A DNA stretch of 64,000 nt from Chryseobacterium salipaludis (GTDB lineage: Bacteria; Bacteroidota; Bacteroidia; Flavobacteriales; Weeksellaceae): NCBI RefSeq assembly GCF_022968825.1, contig NZ_JALHKS010000002.1, positions 62,001 through 126,000 of the forward strand, written 5' to 3'. Of the stretch, positions 7,486 through 16,823 are shown piece after piece. The translations under genes and the position numbers were made by a program. Positions within the stretch are counted from its first letter, which is position 1. Each line of letters begins with the position of its first letter. Below the pieces are notes generated by a model that did no database searches, was not told the DNA's origin, and worked only from the letters and a program-made list of their open reading frames with translations.

Positions 7486-9327
7486 TTATCTGTTCATTGA
7501 CATCAGAAACTCTTCATTGCTGATGGTGCCCTTAATGTTTTTATTCACAAACTCCATCGCTTCCACTGGGTTCATATCGGCCAGATACTTACGCAGAATC
7601 CACATACGCTGCTGCGCAGTTTCATCCAGCAGCAGATCGTCGCGGCGTGTACTGGAAGCCACCAGGTCAATGGCCGGGTAAATTCGCTTGTTGGCAATCT
7701 TACGATCCAATTGCAGCTCCATATTCCCGGTTCCTTTAAACTCCTCAAAGATCACCTCATCCATTTTGGAACCTGTATCAATCAGCGCCGTAGCGATAAT
7801 CGTCAGGGACCCACCACCTTCGATGTTTCTGGCGGCCCCGAAGAAACGTTTTGGTTTGTGCAGTGCGTTGGCATCCACCCCACCGGAAAGTATCTTACCG
7901 GAAGCAGGCGTTACGGTATTATAAGCACGTGCCAGCCTTGTAATCGAGTCCAGCAATATTACGACATCATGTCCGCATTCCACCATGCGCTGTGCTTTGG
8001 ACAGGACCAGGTTGGCCACTTTCACATGCTTTTCTGCCGGCTCATCGAAAGTGGAAGCAATCACTTCCGCATTTACGCTGCGCTCCATATCGGTTACCTC
8101 TTCCGGGCGTTCGTCAATAAGCAGAATCATCATATAGGCTTCCGGATGGTTGGCAGAGATGGAATTGGCAATCTCTTTCAGCAACATTGTTTTACCGGTT
8201 TTCGGCTGCGCCACAATCATGGCACGCTGGCCTTTCCCAATCGGTGTAAACAAATCCACAATCCGTGAAGAATGCGTGGAATTCTTGCCGGTCAGGTTAA
8301 ATTTTTCTTCCGGGAACAAAGGCGTCAGGAATTCAAACGCTACCCGATCTTTGATGAACTGCAGATCGCGGCCGTTCACTTCCGTTGGCTTTAATAAAGA
8401 AAAGTATTTCTCTCCTTCTTTCGGCAAACGCACAATTCCTTTCACGGTATCACCGGTCTTCAGGCCGTAGTTGCGGATCTGGTTCGTTGACACATACACA
8501 TCATCCGGAGAAGAAATATAGGAGAAATCAGACGAACGCAGGAATCCGTAGTTGTCCGGCAGGATTTCCAGCACGCCTTCAATGGTCACCAGCCCGTCAA
8601 AATTAAATTCCTTTTTGGAATCATCATTCTGGTCGTTTTGCTGATTTTTCTGCTGATGGCGGTTATTCTGTTGCTGGTTTTTATGCTGGTGCTGCTCCTT
8701 TTTGTTGTTGCTGTTCCCGTTGTTGTTACCGTTATTGTTACCGTTATTGTTGCCGTTGTTGCTATTGTTGTTGTCGTGCGATCCGCCTTTTTGTTTATGG
8801 GAATGTGCCGGTTTGGCTGCAGTGTCTGCCTGTGTCTCAGCAGAAGCCTGGGGTGTGGAATCAGCAGCGGTACTTTGATCAGTTTCTGCTTCAGGCTTAT
8901 TCGGAGTGCGGGTGCGTTTTTTCTTTTGTGCCGGCTTTGGTTTTTCCTCGGCAGCAGGATCTGCTTGGACTTCTTGTTCTGCTGGTTTTTCTTGCGGAGC
9001 CGGAGCAGGTTTTTCGGTGGGTTCTGTTTCCCGGGCGGAACTGTCTGCAGCAGGCGCTTCTTCCTTTTTCTCCGCTTTTTTGCGCGGAGCGGCTTTTTTA
9101 GCGGGTGCTTTCTTCGGTGCCGGTTTTTCAGTGATTTCTGGGGTGCCGGTGTTTTCCGTGGCGTTGTAGTATTCTTTGGCTACTTTGGAATTGGAAGCCT
9201 GAAAATCCAGGATGGCAAAGATTTTATCTTCTTCGCTGCTGTTCTTTCCAAGTTTAATGCCCAGATCACTGGTAATTTTGGTGAGATCCGCATCGGATTT
9301 CGACCGTAACGTTTCAATATTGAACAT
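7486..9327 (-). CDS. rho: Transcription termination factor Rho with long disordered insert
   Basis: A 613-residue hexameric RNA helicase that ends transcripts; typical Rho is about 420 residues. Residues 1-60 are a Rho_N-like helical domain. Residues about 61-238 are a low-complexity insert: first Lys/Pro/Ala-rich, then Asn-rich with NNNG repeats, then Gln/His/Asn-rich. The RNA-binding cold-shock domain follows ([29 protein letters not shown]). The ATPase has Walker A AQPKTGKT, Walker [17 protein letters not shown], and [13 protein letters not shown] with the catalytic loop [21 protein letters not shown]. Large inserts are known in Bacteroidota Rho, where the disordered region can drive phase separation. 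The gene is divergent from the DUF4293 gene and ends at a bidirectional terminator. Confidence 0.97.
   Translation of the reverse strand: MFNIETLRSKSDADLTKITSDLGIKLGKNSSEEDKIFAILDFQASNSKVAKEYYNATENTGTPEITEKPAPKKAPAKKAAPRKKAEKKEEAPAADSSARETEPTEKPAPAPQEKPAEQEVQADPAAEEKPKPAQKKKRTRTPNKPEAETDQSTAADSTPQASAETQADTAAKPAHSHKQKGGSHDNNNSNNGNNNGNNNGNNNGNSNNKKEQHQHKNQQQNNRHQQKNQQNDQNDDSKKEFNFDGLVTIEGVLEILPDNYGFLRSSDFSYISSPDDVYVSTNQIRNYGLKTGDTVKGIVRLPKEGEKYFSLLKPTEVNGRDLQFIKDRVAFEFLTPLFPEEKFNLTGKNSTHSSRIVDLFTPIGKGQRAMIVAQPKTGKTMLLKEIANSISANHPEAYMMILLIDERPEEVTDMERSVNAEVIASTFDEPAEKHVKVANLVLSKAQRMVECGHDVVILLDSITRLARAYNTVTPASGKILSGGVDANALHKPKRFFGAARNIEGGGSLTIIATALIDTGSKMDEVIFEEFKGTGNMELQLDRKIANKRIYPAIDLVASSTRRDDLLLDETAQQRMWILRKYLADMNPVEAMEFVNKNIKGTISNEEFLMSMNR
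8703..8777. repeat. 12-base-period coding repeat in rho (NNNG units)
   Basis: The plus strand shows near-identical repeats of gttattgttacc-type units, encoding NNNG tetrapeptides on the minus strand. The period is a multiple of three, so gain or loss of a unit keeps the frame. Confidence 0.75.
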
Positions 9328-9457
9328 AAATGTTACGCAAAAATGTAATTTATAAGTATATGTAAGTAAGAAAGTTAAGTCAGGCGACTTGTACTTAATG
9401 AAGGAGTATTACATGTGCAAATCTACGTTTATTTTTCAAAAATGCAAAAATTATTAT

Positions 9458-9465
9458 TAGTTTTG
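9458..9465 (+). promoter_or_regulatory. TAnnTTTG promoter element for the DUF4293 gene
   Basis: TAGTTTTG matches the -7 consensus and lies 18 bases before the ATG at 9484, so the leader would be short. Confidence 0.55.
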
Positions 9466-9483
9466 TAGCCTGAAACGAATACT

Positions 9484-9873
9484 ATGCTGCAGAGAATACA
9501 GACGGTCTGGATCTTTTTAGCCATCCTGGGTGCCGTATTTCTTTTTATTACCGGGCAGGACTTTTCACTGTTCGGACCCGTGCCGTTTATTTCGGTGGTA
9601 TGTGTGGCGCTGGTTTTATTCGGTTTCATCAGTATTTTAAGTTACAAGGACCGCAAGAGACAAATCCTGCTGAATAAGATCAGCCTGGTGATTAACATAT
9701 TGTTGCTCGGTTTACTGGCGTACTGGCTACTCACCTTACCCGGAGGAATGGATTTTCCTGAGAAGGGTATTGAGCCCCTCTTTCCGTTGCTGGCGATTAT
9801 CTCTTTGCTGATTGCCAATGTATACATCCGGAAAGATGAGCGGCTCGTAAAATCTGTGGACAGGCTCCGCTAA
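9484..9873 (+). CDS. DUF4293-family membrane protein
   Basis: A 129-residue integral membrane protein with four predicted helices: about 8-27 (WIFLAILGAVFLFITG), 32-52 (FGPVPFISVVCVALVLFGF), 65-85 (ISLVINILLLGLLAYWLL) and 98-112 (LFPLLAIISLLIANVYI). It starts with the characteristic MLQRIQT and ends with a short basic tail (VKSVDRLR). This matches DUF4293, a Bacteroidota family often found beside rho. Its function is unknown. It is divergent from rho, has its own promoter element, and ends at a good terminator. Confidence 0.82.
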   Translation: MLQRIQTVWIFLAILGAVFLFITGQDFSLFGPVPFISVVCVALVLFGFISILSYKDRKRQILLNKISLVINILLLGLLAYWLLTLPGGMDFPEKGIEPLFPLLAIISLLIANVYIRKDERLVKSVDRLR

Positions 9874-9897
9874 ACGTACAACGCTTTTTTTTGAGTG

Positions 9898-9927
9898 AAA
9901 CAGCTTCCAGCCGGGAGCTGTTTTTTT
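9898..9927 (+). terminator. Terminator after the DUF4293 gene
   Basis: AAACAGCTTCC pairs with GGGAGCTGTTT (one G-U pair) around an AGCC loop, followed by seven T. Confidence 0.82.
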
Positions 9928-9967
9928 ATGTGCTGGTGATTTGTATCTTTATTTTAAATTTAATTGA

Positions 9968-10891
9968 ATGAAGAAAATCTCCATTGCCCTGTTTTGTTTA
10001 CTGCAAATAGCCGCCTTTGGCCAGATTTCCGAAAACCGCGTGGAGTCGCTGGTTTCCTTTCTGGCTTCCGATGAAATGAAAGGCCGCGATATCGGCACCC
10101 CTGAAAATGATTCAGCGGCTGTGTACATTGCCCGACAATTTGCTGCCAACCGGCTGGACTTCTGTTTTGGTGAGTCGTATCTTATTCCTTTTGAATATAA
10201 AGGGCAAATCACTTATAACGTCTGCGGCCTGCAAAAAGGAAATTCTGAAAAAACCATTGCCTTTGCCGGGCATTTCGACCATATCGGCACTGCAAAATCG
10301 GGAACCGACACCATCTACAACGGAGCCGACGATAATGCGAGCGGAACAGCGGCCGTTATTGCACTTTCTGATTATTTTAAAGAAAAGAAACCGGAGTTCA
10401 CTTTAGTTTATATGGCTTTTAACGGTGAAGAAAAAGGAATGAAAGGCTCGAAAGCGCTCGCTGATCTGCCTGCCCTGCAACCTTTGTGGAAAAACACGGC
10501 CGCTCTTTTTAACTTTGAAATGCTGGGTACCGTTTCCGCTTTTGGTGCGAACGCCGTGTATATGACCGGCAATAACGTGTCCAACCTTCATGAAATACTG
10601 ACCGCCGCGGCACCTTCTGGTTTCTCCATTGCCGCAGACCCTTATCTGAAACAGCAGCTTTTTTACCGTTCCGACAATATCAGTTTCGCGAAAAAGGGCG
10701 TGGTTGCGCATTCTTTTTCTACGGTCGACATGAATACCGCGCGGCATTACCATCAGCTGAACGACGATATGGATGTTATTAAAGTACCGAACCTGACGGC
10801 AATTATCAATCATTTTGGCAGAACCGTAGAAAATCTTTCACCCGCTGCCTTCAATCCTGCCTATAACAACCAACTGAAACTGAAAAGATAA
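9968..10891 (+). CDS. Secreted M28-family zinc aminopeptidase-like protein
   Basis: A 307-residue exported peptidase with a signal peptide of about 18 residues (MKKISIALFCLLQIAAFG). M28 metal-site motifs appear in order: AGHFDHIG (first His and Asp), NGADDNASGTA (bridging Asp), FNGEEKGMKG (general base Glu and metal Glu), NFEMLG (the position usually occupied by a metal-binding Asp holds Glu here, a variant I also associate with some bacterial M28 proteins), and a late HYHQLNDD. It likely trims N-terminal residues from peptides in the periplasm or outside. It differs from the longer M28 protein at 26565 in lacking a C-terminal accessory domain. A single-mismatch TATCTTTA lies upstream; the ABC exporter gene follows after 46 bases. 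Confidence 0.88.
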   Translation: MKKISIALFCLLQIAAFGQISENRVESLVSFLASDEMKGRDIGTPENDSAAVYIARQFAANRLDFCFGESYLIPFEYKGQITYNVCGLQKGNSEKTIAFAGHFDHIGTAKSGTDTIYNGADDNASGTAAVIALSDYFKEKKPEFTLVYMAFNGEEKGMKGSKALADLPALQPLWKNTAALFNFEMLGTVSAFGANAVYMTGNNVSNLHEILTAAAPSGFSIAADPYLKQQLFYRSDNISFAKKGVVAHSFSTVDMNTARHYHQLNDDMDVIKVPNLTAIINHFGRTVENLSPAAFNPAYNNQLKLKR

Positions 10892-10937
10892 AAAGCGCCT
10901 GCTCAAAATTGCGTAATTTCGCAACTCAATTTATTCA

Positions 10938-12776
10938 ATGAAGCCCTTCCAGAGAATCCTCTTTTTCGCCCGTCCCCATAAAAAATATCTTTTCGCAAGT
11001 ATCTTTTTTAATATCATGTATTCCGTGCTCAATATCTTTTCGGTGGCCACCATGCTGCCGATTCTGGGATTGATGTTCGGAACGGTGGAGAAAGTGGACA
11101 CCAGCATACAGCCCGTCTATTCGGGAAGAATTGTGGATTTCTTCGGGTACGCCAAAGACTGGGCATACTATACCATTCAGACTGAGATTGACAAACACGG
11201 CGCGGTGCAGGTTCTGGCTGTTCTGTGTGCGATTACCGCAGTCGCTTTTCTGTTGCGCAATATTTTCCGTTATCTGGGCGCCTTCCTGCTGGTAAATTAT
11301 CGCGTAGGAATTACGATGGACCTACGGACGGCGATGTACGACAAGTTCCTGAAGCTGCCGGTTTCCTTCTTCACCGAAAAAAGAAAAGGAGATATGATGT
11401 CGCGGATTTCAAATGACATCGGTGCTGTGGAAGGTGGTATTATGGGCAGCCTGGTGGACGTGATCAATTCACCATTTATGATTTTGTCTTCACTAATTAC
11501 GTTGTTTATTTTATCTCCGAAACTCACCTTATTTTCACTGCTGGTTTTTCCGGTGATGGGCTGGCTGATTTCGTGGGTGGGCAAAAGCCTGAAGCGCCAG
11601 GCAACCGCCGCACAGGAAGAATTAGGGAGCTTGTTTTCTCTGGTAGATGAAACGCTGAAATCCTCCAAAGTCATTAAGATATTCAACGCTGACCGCATCC
11701 TCCGCCGCCGTTTTGTGTCCACAACCGGGAATTGGCAGAAGTACGCCATCGGCATGAGCCGCCGCCGCGAAATGGCCTCTCCGATGAGCGAGTTCCTGGG
11801 CTCAGTTACCATCCTGATTATCACGTGGTTTGCCGGCGTTCAGATTCTGAACGAACAGACCATGGAACCGGAAACCTTTCTGGTGTTTATCGGGATTTTC
11901 TTCCAGATTCTGGATCCTGCGAAAAAACTTTCCAGCGCGATATCCAACATTCAGGGCGGGATGGCGAGTCTGGACCGCGTCTCTGAAGTGCTGGATTATG
12001 ATTTAAAAATTGATGAAATTGAAAATCCGATCCGCATTCATAATTTAGAAAAAGGAATTGAGTTTAAAAATATCGGGTTTTATTACGATAAAGACAATGT
12101 CATCCTGAAAAACTTTAATTTGAACATCCCGAAAGGAAAGACGGTGGCACTGGTAGGCCAGTCCGGCTCCGGGAAAACAACGATTGCCAATTTGCTGACG
12201 CGTTTTTATGATGTTTCCGAAGGTGCCATTCTGGTCGATGGTCATGATATCAAAGAATTAAGCGTGAAGGACTACCGTTCGCTTTTGGGAATGGTGACCC
12301 AGGAATCCGTGTTATTTAATGATTCGGTGTACAACAACATCCTGATGGGTAAAGCCGATGCTACCGAACAGGAAGTGACAGAAGCGGCCAAAATTGCCAA
12401 TGCGCACCGCTTCATCGAAGAACTGCCGGAGCAGTACCATACCAACATTGGTGACGATGGCAATAAACTTTCGGGCGGCCAGAAACAGCGTGTTTCCATC
12501 GCCAGAGCCGTCCTGAAAAATCCGCCGATTATGATCCTGGATGAGGCCACCTCCGCTCTCGATACCGAGAGTGAGCGATTCGTGCAGGAAGCCTTAGAAA
12601 AAATGATGGAAAACCGCACCTCGCTGGTAATTGCCCACCGCCTCTCCACCATTCAGAAAGCGGACTGGATTGTGGTGATGGAACGCGGCGAAATTGTAGA
12701 ACAGGGCACACATCTCGAGCTATACAACCGCAACGGAATGTACCGTAAACTGGTAGATCTGCAAAATTTTGATTGA
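10938..12776 (+). CDS. ABC exporter, fused membrane and ATPase domains (MsbA/LmrA type)
   Basis: A 612-residue half-transporter. Residues about 1-330 contain six membrane helices, with coupling regions such as DLRTAMYDKFLKLPVSFF and RKGDMMSRISNDIG. The ATPase at about 365-605 has Walker A GQSGSGKTTIANLL, a Q-loop at MVTQESVLFN, the signature LSGGQKQRVSIARAV, Walker B IMILDEATSALD and the switch IAHRLST. It acts as a dimer in the inner membrane. A large loop between helices 1 and 2 (about 50-95) is longer than in E. coli MsbA. MsbA-like lipid A or lipid export is the usual guess in Bacteroidota, but the sequence does not prove the substrate. The gene may be cotranscribed with the upstream peptidase. 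Confidence 0.92.
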   Translation: MKPFQRILFFARPHKKYLFASIFFNIMYSVLNIFSVATMLPILGLMFGTVEKVDTSIQPVYSGRIVDFFGYAKDWAYYTIQTEIDKHGAVQVLAVLCAITAVAFLLRNIFRYLGAFLLVNYRVGITMDLRTAMYDKFLKLPVSFFTEKRKGDMMSRISNDIGAVEGGIMGSLVDVINSPFMILSSLITLFILSPKLTLFSLLVFPVMGWLISWVGKSLKRQATAAQEELGSLFSLVDETLKSSKVIKIFNADRILRRRFVSTTGNWQKYAIGMSRRREMASPMSEFLGSVTILIITWFAGVQILNEQTMEPETFLVFIGIFFQILDPAKKLSSAISNIQGGMASLDRVSEVLDYDLKIDEIENPIRIHNLEKGIEFKNIGFYYDKDNVILKNFNLNIPKGKTVALVGQSGSGKTTIANLLTRFYDVSEGAILVDGHDIKELSVKDYRSLLGMVTQESVLFNDSVYNNILMGKADATEQEVTEAAKIANAHRFIEELPEQYHTNIGDDGNKLSGGQKQRVSIARAVLKNPPIMILDEATSALDTESERFVQEALEKMMENRTSLVIAHRLSTIQKADWIVVMERGEIVEQGTHLELYNRNGMYRKLVDLQNFD

Positions 12777-12911
12777 TCCCTCTTTTTCTAAAAGATTAGT
12801 GGACCGTTCTTCCCTCAAAAAAACTTTAGCTGTGCGTATTGCTGCGTATCAGTATCCATTCCTGAAATCATTTTTTATTGTAGCTTCGTTTCTGTTATTA
12901 ATAATAAAACT

Positions 12912-13616
12912 ATGACAATTCTTGCTGCAGATTCGTTTTGGCATCAGGTTCTTTTCGGCACCGAAAAGGCTTCCTTTATCATTGAGGTCGTTCTCCGTAC
13001 GCTCATTATGTTTCTGGTGATTATCCTGGGCTTGCGGATTCTGGGAAAACGGGGCGTGAAACAACTTTCCGTGTTTGAACTGGTGGTCATCATCGGGCTT
13101 GGCTCTGCGGCCGGCGACCCCATGTTTTATCAGGATGTGGGAATTATTTTTTCGGTCGTGGTATTTGTCGTGATTATTCTGCTCTACGCGGTTATTACTT
13201 ATTTCGTCGGAAAGTCCAAACGGTTGGAAACCCTCCTGGAAGGGAAACCGATCTGCCTGATTGAGCAAGGTACTTTCTCCGTAGAGAATTTTAAAAAAGA
13301 AAACTTGGGCAGAGATGAATTCTTTTCTGAATTAAGGTTAAAGGGCGTTTCCCAACTCGGGCAGATAGAAACCGCCATCGAAGAAACCTCCGGAGACATC
13401 AGCGTTTTCTTTTATAGTGAAGAAGATACAAAACCCGGCCTGTCGGTTATGCTGGGTTCGCTGCAAAATCCCCTGCGGCAAATTGAAAATGCGGGATTAT
13501 ATTCCTGCACCTTCTGCGGATATACAGAAGAAAAAGTGCCTGGCCCTGCCGGTACGTGTACGAATTGCAAGAAAGAAGAATGGGTGGAAGCCAGCACAAA
13601 ACGGCGTGTCACCTAA
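12912..13616 (+). CDS. DUF421 (YetF-like) membrane protein with C-terminal zinc-ribbon-like tail
   Basis: A 234-residue protein. Three membrane helices lie at about 22-41, 53-70 and 76-98, with the conserved stretches GLRILGKRGVKQLSVFELVV and GSAAGDPMF. A cytosolic YetF-type domain follows (SKRLETLLEGKPICLIEQG, FFSELRLKGVSQLGQIETAI). The last 36 residues are unusual: CTFC at 199-202 and CTNC at 216-219, separated by a Gly/Pro-rich loop, which looks like a zinc-ribbon or rubredoxin-like knuckle. DUF421 proteins are linked to membrane stress and spore germination in Bacillus; the biochemical function is not settled. The gene stands alone between the ABC exporter and the convergent mutS. No terminator is visible between it and mutS. 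Confidence 0.88.
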   Translation: MTILAADSFWHQVLFGTEKASFIIEVVLRTLIMFLVIILGLRILGKRGVKQLSVFELVVIIGLGSAAGDPMFYQDVGIIFSVVVFVVIILLYAVITYFVGKSKRLETLLEGKPICLIEQGTFSVENFKKENLGRDEFFSELRLKGVSQLGQIETAIEETSGDISVFFYSEEDTKPGLSVMLGSLQNPLRQIENAGLYSCTFCGYTEEKVPGPAGTCTNCKKEEWVEASTKRRVT

Positions 13617-13628
13617 AGAAAGACATTC

Positions 13629-16208
13629 TTATTTACCGGTCATTTTTTTAATTGCATTTAGTTTCATAAGCGCTTCAATGGGCGTGAGTGTATTAATATC
13701 AATTTTCGTCAGTTCCTCGCGGATATTTTCCAGCACCGGGTCATCCAGCTGGAAGAACGATAACTGCATATTTTCTTCTGTTAATGCTTTGGTCTTCTTT
13801 CCGTCGGGTTCCTGCGAGCGGCTGCTTTCGAGTGTTTTCAAAACTTCCCCGGCCCGGCGCACCACAGCGGCAGGCATGCCGGCCAGTTTCGCGACATGAA
13901 TCCCGAAGCTGTGTTCACTGCCGCCCGGCAAGAGTTTACGAAGGAAAATAATATTCCCGCGGCTTTCCTGTATCGCCACGTGGAAATTCTTAATACGCGG
14001 AAAGTTTACCGTCATTTCATTCAGCTCATGGTAATGTGTGGCAAACAGGGTTTTGGGTTGTGCCGGGTGCTGATGCAGATATTCCGCAATGGCCCAAGCA
14101 ATCGATACGCCATCATAAGTGGAGGTTCCGCGTCCGATTTCATCCAGTAACACCAGGCTGCGGTCAGAAATATTATTCAGAATGTTCGCCGCTTCATTCA
14201 TTTCCACCATAAAGGTAGATTCTCCGGAGGAGATATTATCGGTAGCGCCTACCCGGGTGAAAATCTTATCCAGCAAGCCAATCTGCGCATGTTTGGCCGG
14301 CACAAAACTGCCCATCTGTGCCAGCAGGCAGATGATCGCCGTTTGCCGCAGAATAGCGGATTTACCCGCCATATTCGGTCCGGTTACCATGATGATCTGC
14401 TGCGTTTCACGAGAAAGAAACAAGTCATTCGGAATATATTTTTCACCCAAAGGCAGCGCATTTTCAATAATAGGATGCCGCGCCTCGGAAAGTGAAATGT
14501 CATAGGATTCCGTGATTTTCGGTTTGGTGTAACTTTCCGTCACGGCCAGTTCAGACAGGCCCACGGCACAGTCCAGTTCCGCAATAATTTTGGAGTTATC
14601 CTGGATGCGGTCGATGTACAGCATCACATGGCTGCACAGTTCGCGATACAAGCCATGTTCCAGTGCGGCAATTTTTTCTTCCGCGCCCAGAATCTGCTCT
14701 TCGTATTGTTTCAGTTCTTCGGTAATGTAACGCTCCGCATTCACCAGCGTTTGCTTCCGGATCCAGTCCGCAGGTACTTTATCTTTATGGGTATTCCGCA
14801 CTTCAATATAATACCCGAAGACGTTATTAAAGCTTATTTTAAGGCTGCTGATGCCGGTGCGCTCTATTTCACGGTTGCACATTTCATCGAGGAAATCCTT
14901 TCCTTTGGTTTGCAGTGCGCGCAGCCGGTCCAGTTCTTCGGAAATGCCGGCCCGGATCACATTTCCTTTGGCCAGCTGTACCGGTAATTCTTCGTTCAGG
15001 CGTTCGGCAAGGTAAGTGTTCAGTTCCTGAAAGCTTTGCAGCGGTTCCAGCCAGGCCAGCATTTTCTCATGAGAATGCAGCAGCGACCGTATTTCTTCAA
15101 TGTGCTGCAGGCTCTGCCGCAGGTATCCTATTTCTTTCGGACAAATTTTATCCGAGGCCAGTTTACCCAGCAAACGGTCGAGATCTGAAATGCTTTTCAA
15201 TAACTGCAGGATATCATAGCGCAGATTTTCATCTTCATTTAAGTATTCCACCAGATCCAGTCTGCGGTTGATATCTGCTGTATTTTTCAGGGGAAGAATC
15301 AGCCTGCGCCGCAGCAGGCGGCCACCCATCGGGGTCGAAGTTTTATCGACGATATGCAACAAAGCCTTTCCACCGTGATGACTTGGGTGCACAATTTCCA
15401 GGTTGCGGAGCGTGAACTGGTCCATCATCAGATATTCGTCTGAAGGCAGCACCTGCAGTTTGGTGATATGCTGAAGCAAAGCATGATGGGTATCTTCCAC
15501 CAAATATGCGAAGATCGCACCGGCTGCGGTGACGCCCAGCGTACACTGTTCTGCACCAAACCCTTTTAACGAGGTAGTCTTAAAATGCGAGGTCAGTTTT
15601 TCATAGGCAAAGTTGAACTGAAACGCCCAGTCTTCCAGCTTATATAACGGTTGTGAAGAGAGTTGGGAAGGTAACTGTACCAATCGCTGGCAAAGGATTT
15701 CACTGGGCTGAAAAGTTGCAATGGTATGCAGCAGTTTATCCAGGTTTCCTTCTGCAATAAGAAATTCGCCGGTGGACACATCCACCAGCGCAATGCCGTA
15801 TTTTTCTTTTTCTTTATGAACCGCCATCAGGAAATTATTCTCCTTGGAAGTCAGAACTTGTTCATTAAAGGTAACGCCCGGTGTCACCAGTTCGGTCACG
15901 CCGCGTTTCACGATGCCTTTTACTGATTTGGGATCTTCGAGCTGATCGCAGATGGCTACCCGCAAACCGGCACGCACCAACTTAGGTAAATAAGAATCAA
16001 TGGAATGGTGCGGAAAACCGGCCAGTTCTGTATGGCTGTCACCGTTTGCCCGCTTGGTGAGTACAATCCCCAGAATCTGCGAAGTGCGGATGGCATCTTC
16101 ACCAAAAGTTTCATAAAAATCACCGATACGAAACAGTAAAAGGGCATCAGGATATTTTGCCTTAATACTATTGTACTGCTTCATCAGCGGGGTTTCTTTC
16201 TTCGACAC
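13629..16208 (-). CDS. mutS: DNA mismatch repair protein MutS
   Basis: An 859-residue full-length MutS that binds mismatches and recruits MutL. The N-terminal mismatch-binding domain has the Phe-x-Glu element in IGDFYETFGEDA. Connector, lever and clamp regions follow. The C-terminal ATPase shows Walker A VTGPNMAGKSAILRQ, then SGESTFMVEM, Walker B LVLLDEIGRGTSTYDG and the switch FATHYHELNEM. A dimerisation helix-turn-helix region closes the protein. It is divergent from the SpoU methyltransferase gene across 54 bases and convergent with the DUF421 gene with only 12 bases between stops. mutL is not in the window. Confidence 0.97.
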   Translation of the reverse strand: MSKKETPLMKQYNSIKAKYPDALLLFRIGDFYETFGEDAIRTSQILGIVLTKRANGDSHTELAGFPHHSIDSYLPKLVRAGLRVAICDQLEDPKSVKGIVKRGVTELVTPGVTFNEQVLTSKENNFLMAVHKEKEKYGIALVDVSTGEFLIAEGNLDKLLHTIATFQPSEILCQRLVQLPSQLSSQPLYKLEDWAFQFNFAYEKLTSHFKTTSLKGFGAEQCTLGVTAAGAIFAYLVEDTHHALLQHITKLQVLPSDEYLMMDQFTLRNLEIVHPSHHGGKALLHIVDKTSTPMGGRLLRRRLILPLKNTADINRRLDLVEYLNEDENLRYDILQLLKSISDLDRLLGKLASDKICPKEIGYLRQSLQHIEEIRSLLHSHEKMLAWLEPLQSFQELNTYLAERLNEELPVQLAKGNVIRAGISEELDRLRALQTKGKDFLDEMCNREIERTGISSLKISFNNVFGYYIEVRNTHKDKVPADWIRKQTLVNAERYITEELKQYEEQILGAEEKIAALEHGLYRELCSHVMLYIDRIQDNSKIIAELDCAVGLSELAVTESYTKPKITESYDISLSEARHPIIENALPLGEKYIPNDLFLSRETQQIIMVTGPNMAGKSAILRQTAIICLLAQMGSFVPAKHAQIGLLDKIFTRVGATDNISSGESTFMVEMNEAANILNNISDRSLVLLDEIGRGTSTYDGVSIAWAIAEYLHQHPAQPKTLFATHYHELNEMTVNFPRIKNFHVAIQESRGNIIFLRKLLPGGSEHSFGIHVAKLAGMPAAVVRRAGEVLKTLESSRSQEPDGKKTKALTEENMQLSFFQLDDPVLENIREELTKIDINTLTPIEALMKLNAIKKMTGK

Positions 16209-16240
16209 GGCAATATTTTAAGGGATCAAAAGGAAAAGCT

Positions 16241-16248
16241 TAGTTTTG
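16241..16248 (+). promoter_or_regulatory. TAnnTTTG promoter element for the SpoU methyltransferase gene
   Basis: TAGTTTTG matches the -7 consensus and ends 14 bases before the ATG at 16263, in the short mutS divergent region. Confidence 0.55.
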
Positions 16249-16262
16249 CCAAAAATACAAAA

Positions 16263-16823
16263 ATGTCATCCACAAAGAAACTGAAACTGGAGGAATTGGG
16301 AAGAATAGACGTGGACACCTTTCGCGACACGCCGAAAATTCCCGTCACCGTTGTATTAGATAATGTCCGTAGCATGCACAATGTGGGCGCTGTTTTCCGC
16401 ACGGCTGATGCTTTCCTTATTCAGGAAATTATACTTTGCGGTATCACGCCCCAACCGCCCCACCGTGAAATCCAGAAAGCAGCCCTGGGTGCAACCGAAA
16501 GTGTAACCTGGACGTATGAAAAAGATATCGCAACTGCTTTGCAAACACTGAAAGAGCGCGGTTGCCGAATCATCGGGATCGAACAAACTACCGATTCACA
16601 GCAGCTCTCCGCCTTTGAAATAAAAAAAGACCAGAGTTATGCCCTGGTCTTAGGAAATGAAGTGGAAGGCTTAAGTGATGACACCCTCCATTACTACGAT
16701 GCTTTCGTGGAAATCCCGCAACTGGGCACCAAGCACTCGCTGAATGTTTCGGTGTGCGCCGGTGTGGTAATGTGGGAATTCTGCAAACCGTTTTTCAGCG
16801 ATTACGCAGCTCCACAGTCTTAG
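16263..16823 (+). CDS. SpoU/TrmH-family RNA 2'-O-methyltransferase
   Basis: A 186-residue SPOUT-fold methyltransferase without an extra RNA-binding domain. The three SpoU motifs are present: VLDNVRSMHNVGAVFRTADA (motif 1, with the catalytic Arg), ALVLGNEVEGLS (motif 2) and EIPQLGTKHSLNVSVCAGVV (motif 3, part of the knotted SAM site). It should add a 2'-O-methyl group to tRNA or rRNA; the exact nucleotide cannot be read from sequence. Its stop codon overlaps the stop of the convergent efflux outer-membrane gene (shared TTAG), leaving no room for a separate terminator. Confidence 0.92.
   Translation: MSSTKKLKLEELGRIDVDTFRDTPKIPVTVVLDNVRSMHNVGAVFRTADAFLIQEIILCGITPQPPHREIQKAALGATESVTWTYEKDIATALQTLKERGCRIIGIEQTTDSQQLSAFEIKKDQSYALVLGNEVEGLSDDTLHYYDAFVEIPQLGTKHSLNVSVCAGVVMWEFCKPFFSDYAAPQS

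Noticed and set aside
8703-8777. Possible CRISPR-like or direct-repeat array
   Set aside because: The repeats are contiguous 12-base coding units without spacers, in frame with rho, so they are a protein repeat.
8638-9309. Long plus-strand open frame (223 codons) opposite rho
   Set aside because: It is antisense to the low-complexity, GC-biased insert of rho; the translation is a run of Val, Phe, Leu and Cys with no domain. It is a shadow of the insert's codon bias.
9375-9398. TTAAGT/ACTTAA and AAGTC/GACTT symmetry in the rho leader as an attenuator
   Set aside because: The two stems share bases, are only 5-6 bp long and AT-rich, and nothing links them to control. Rho autoregulation is known in other bacteria, but I cannot support it here.
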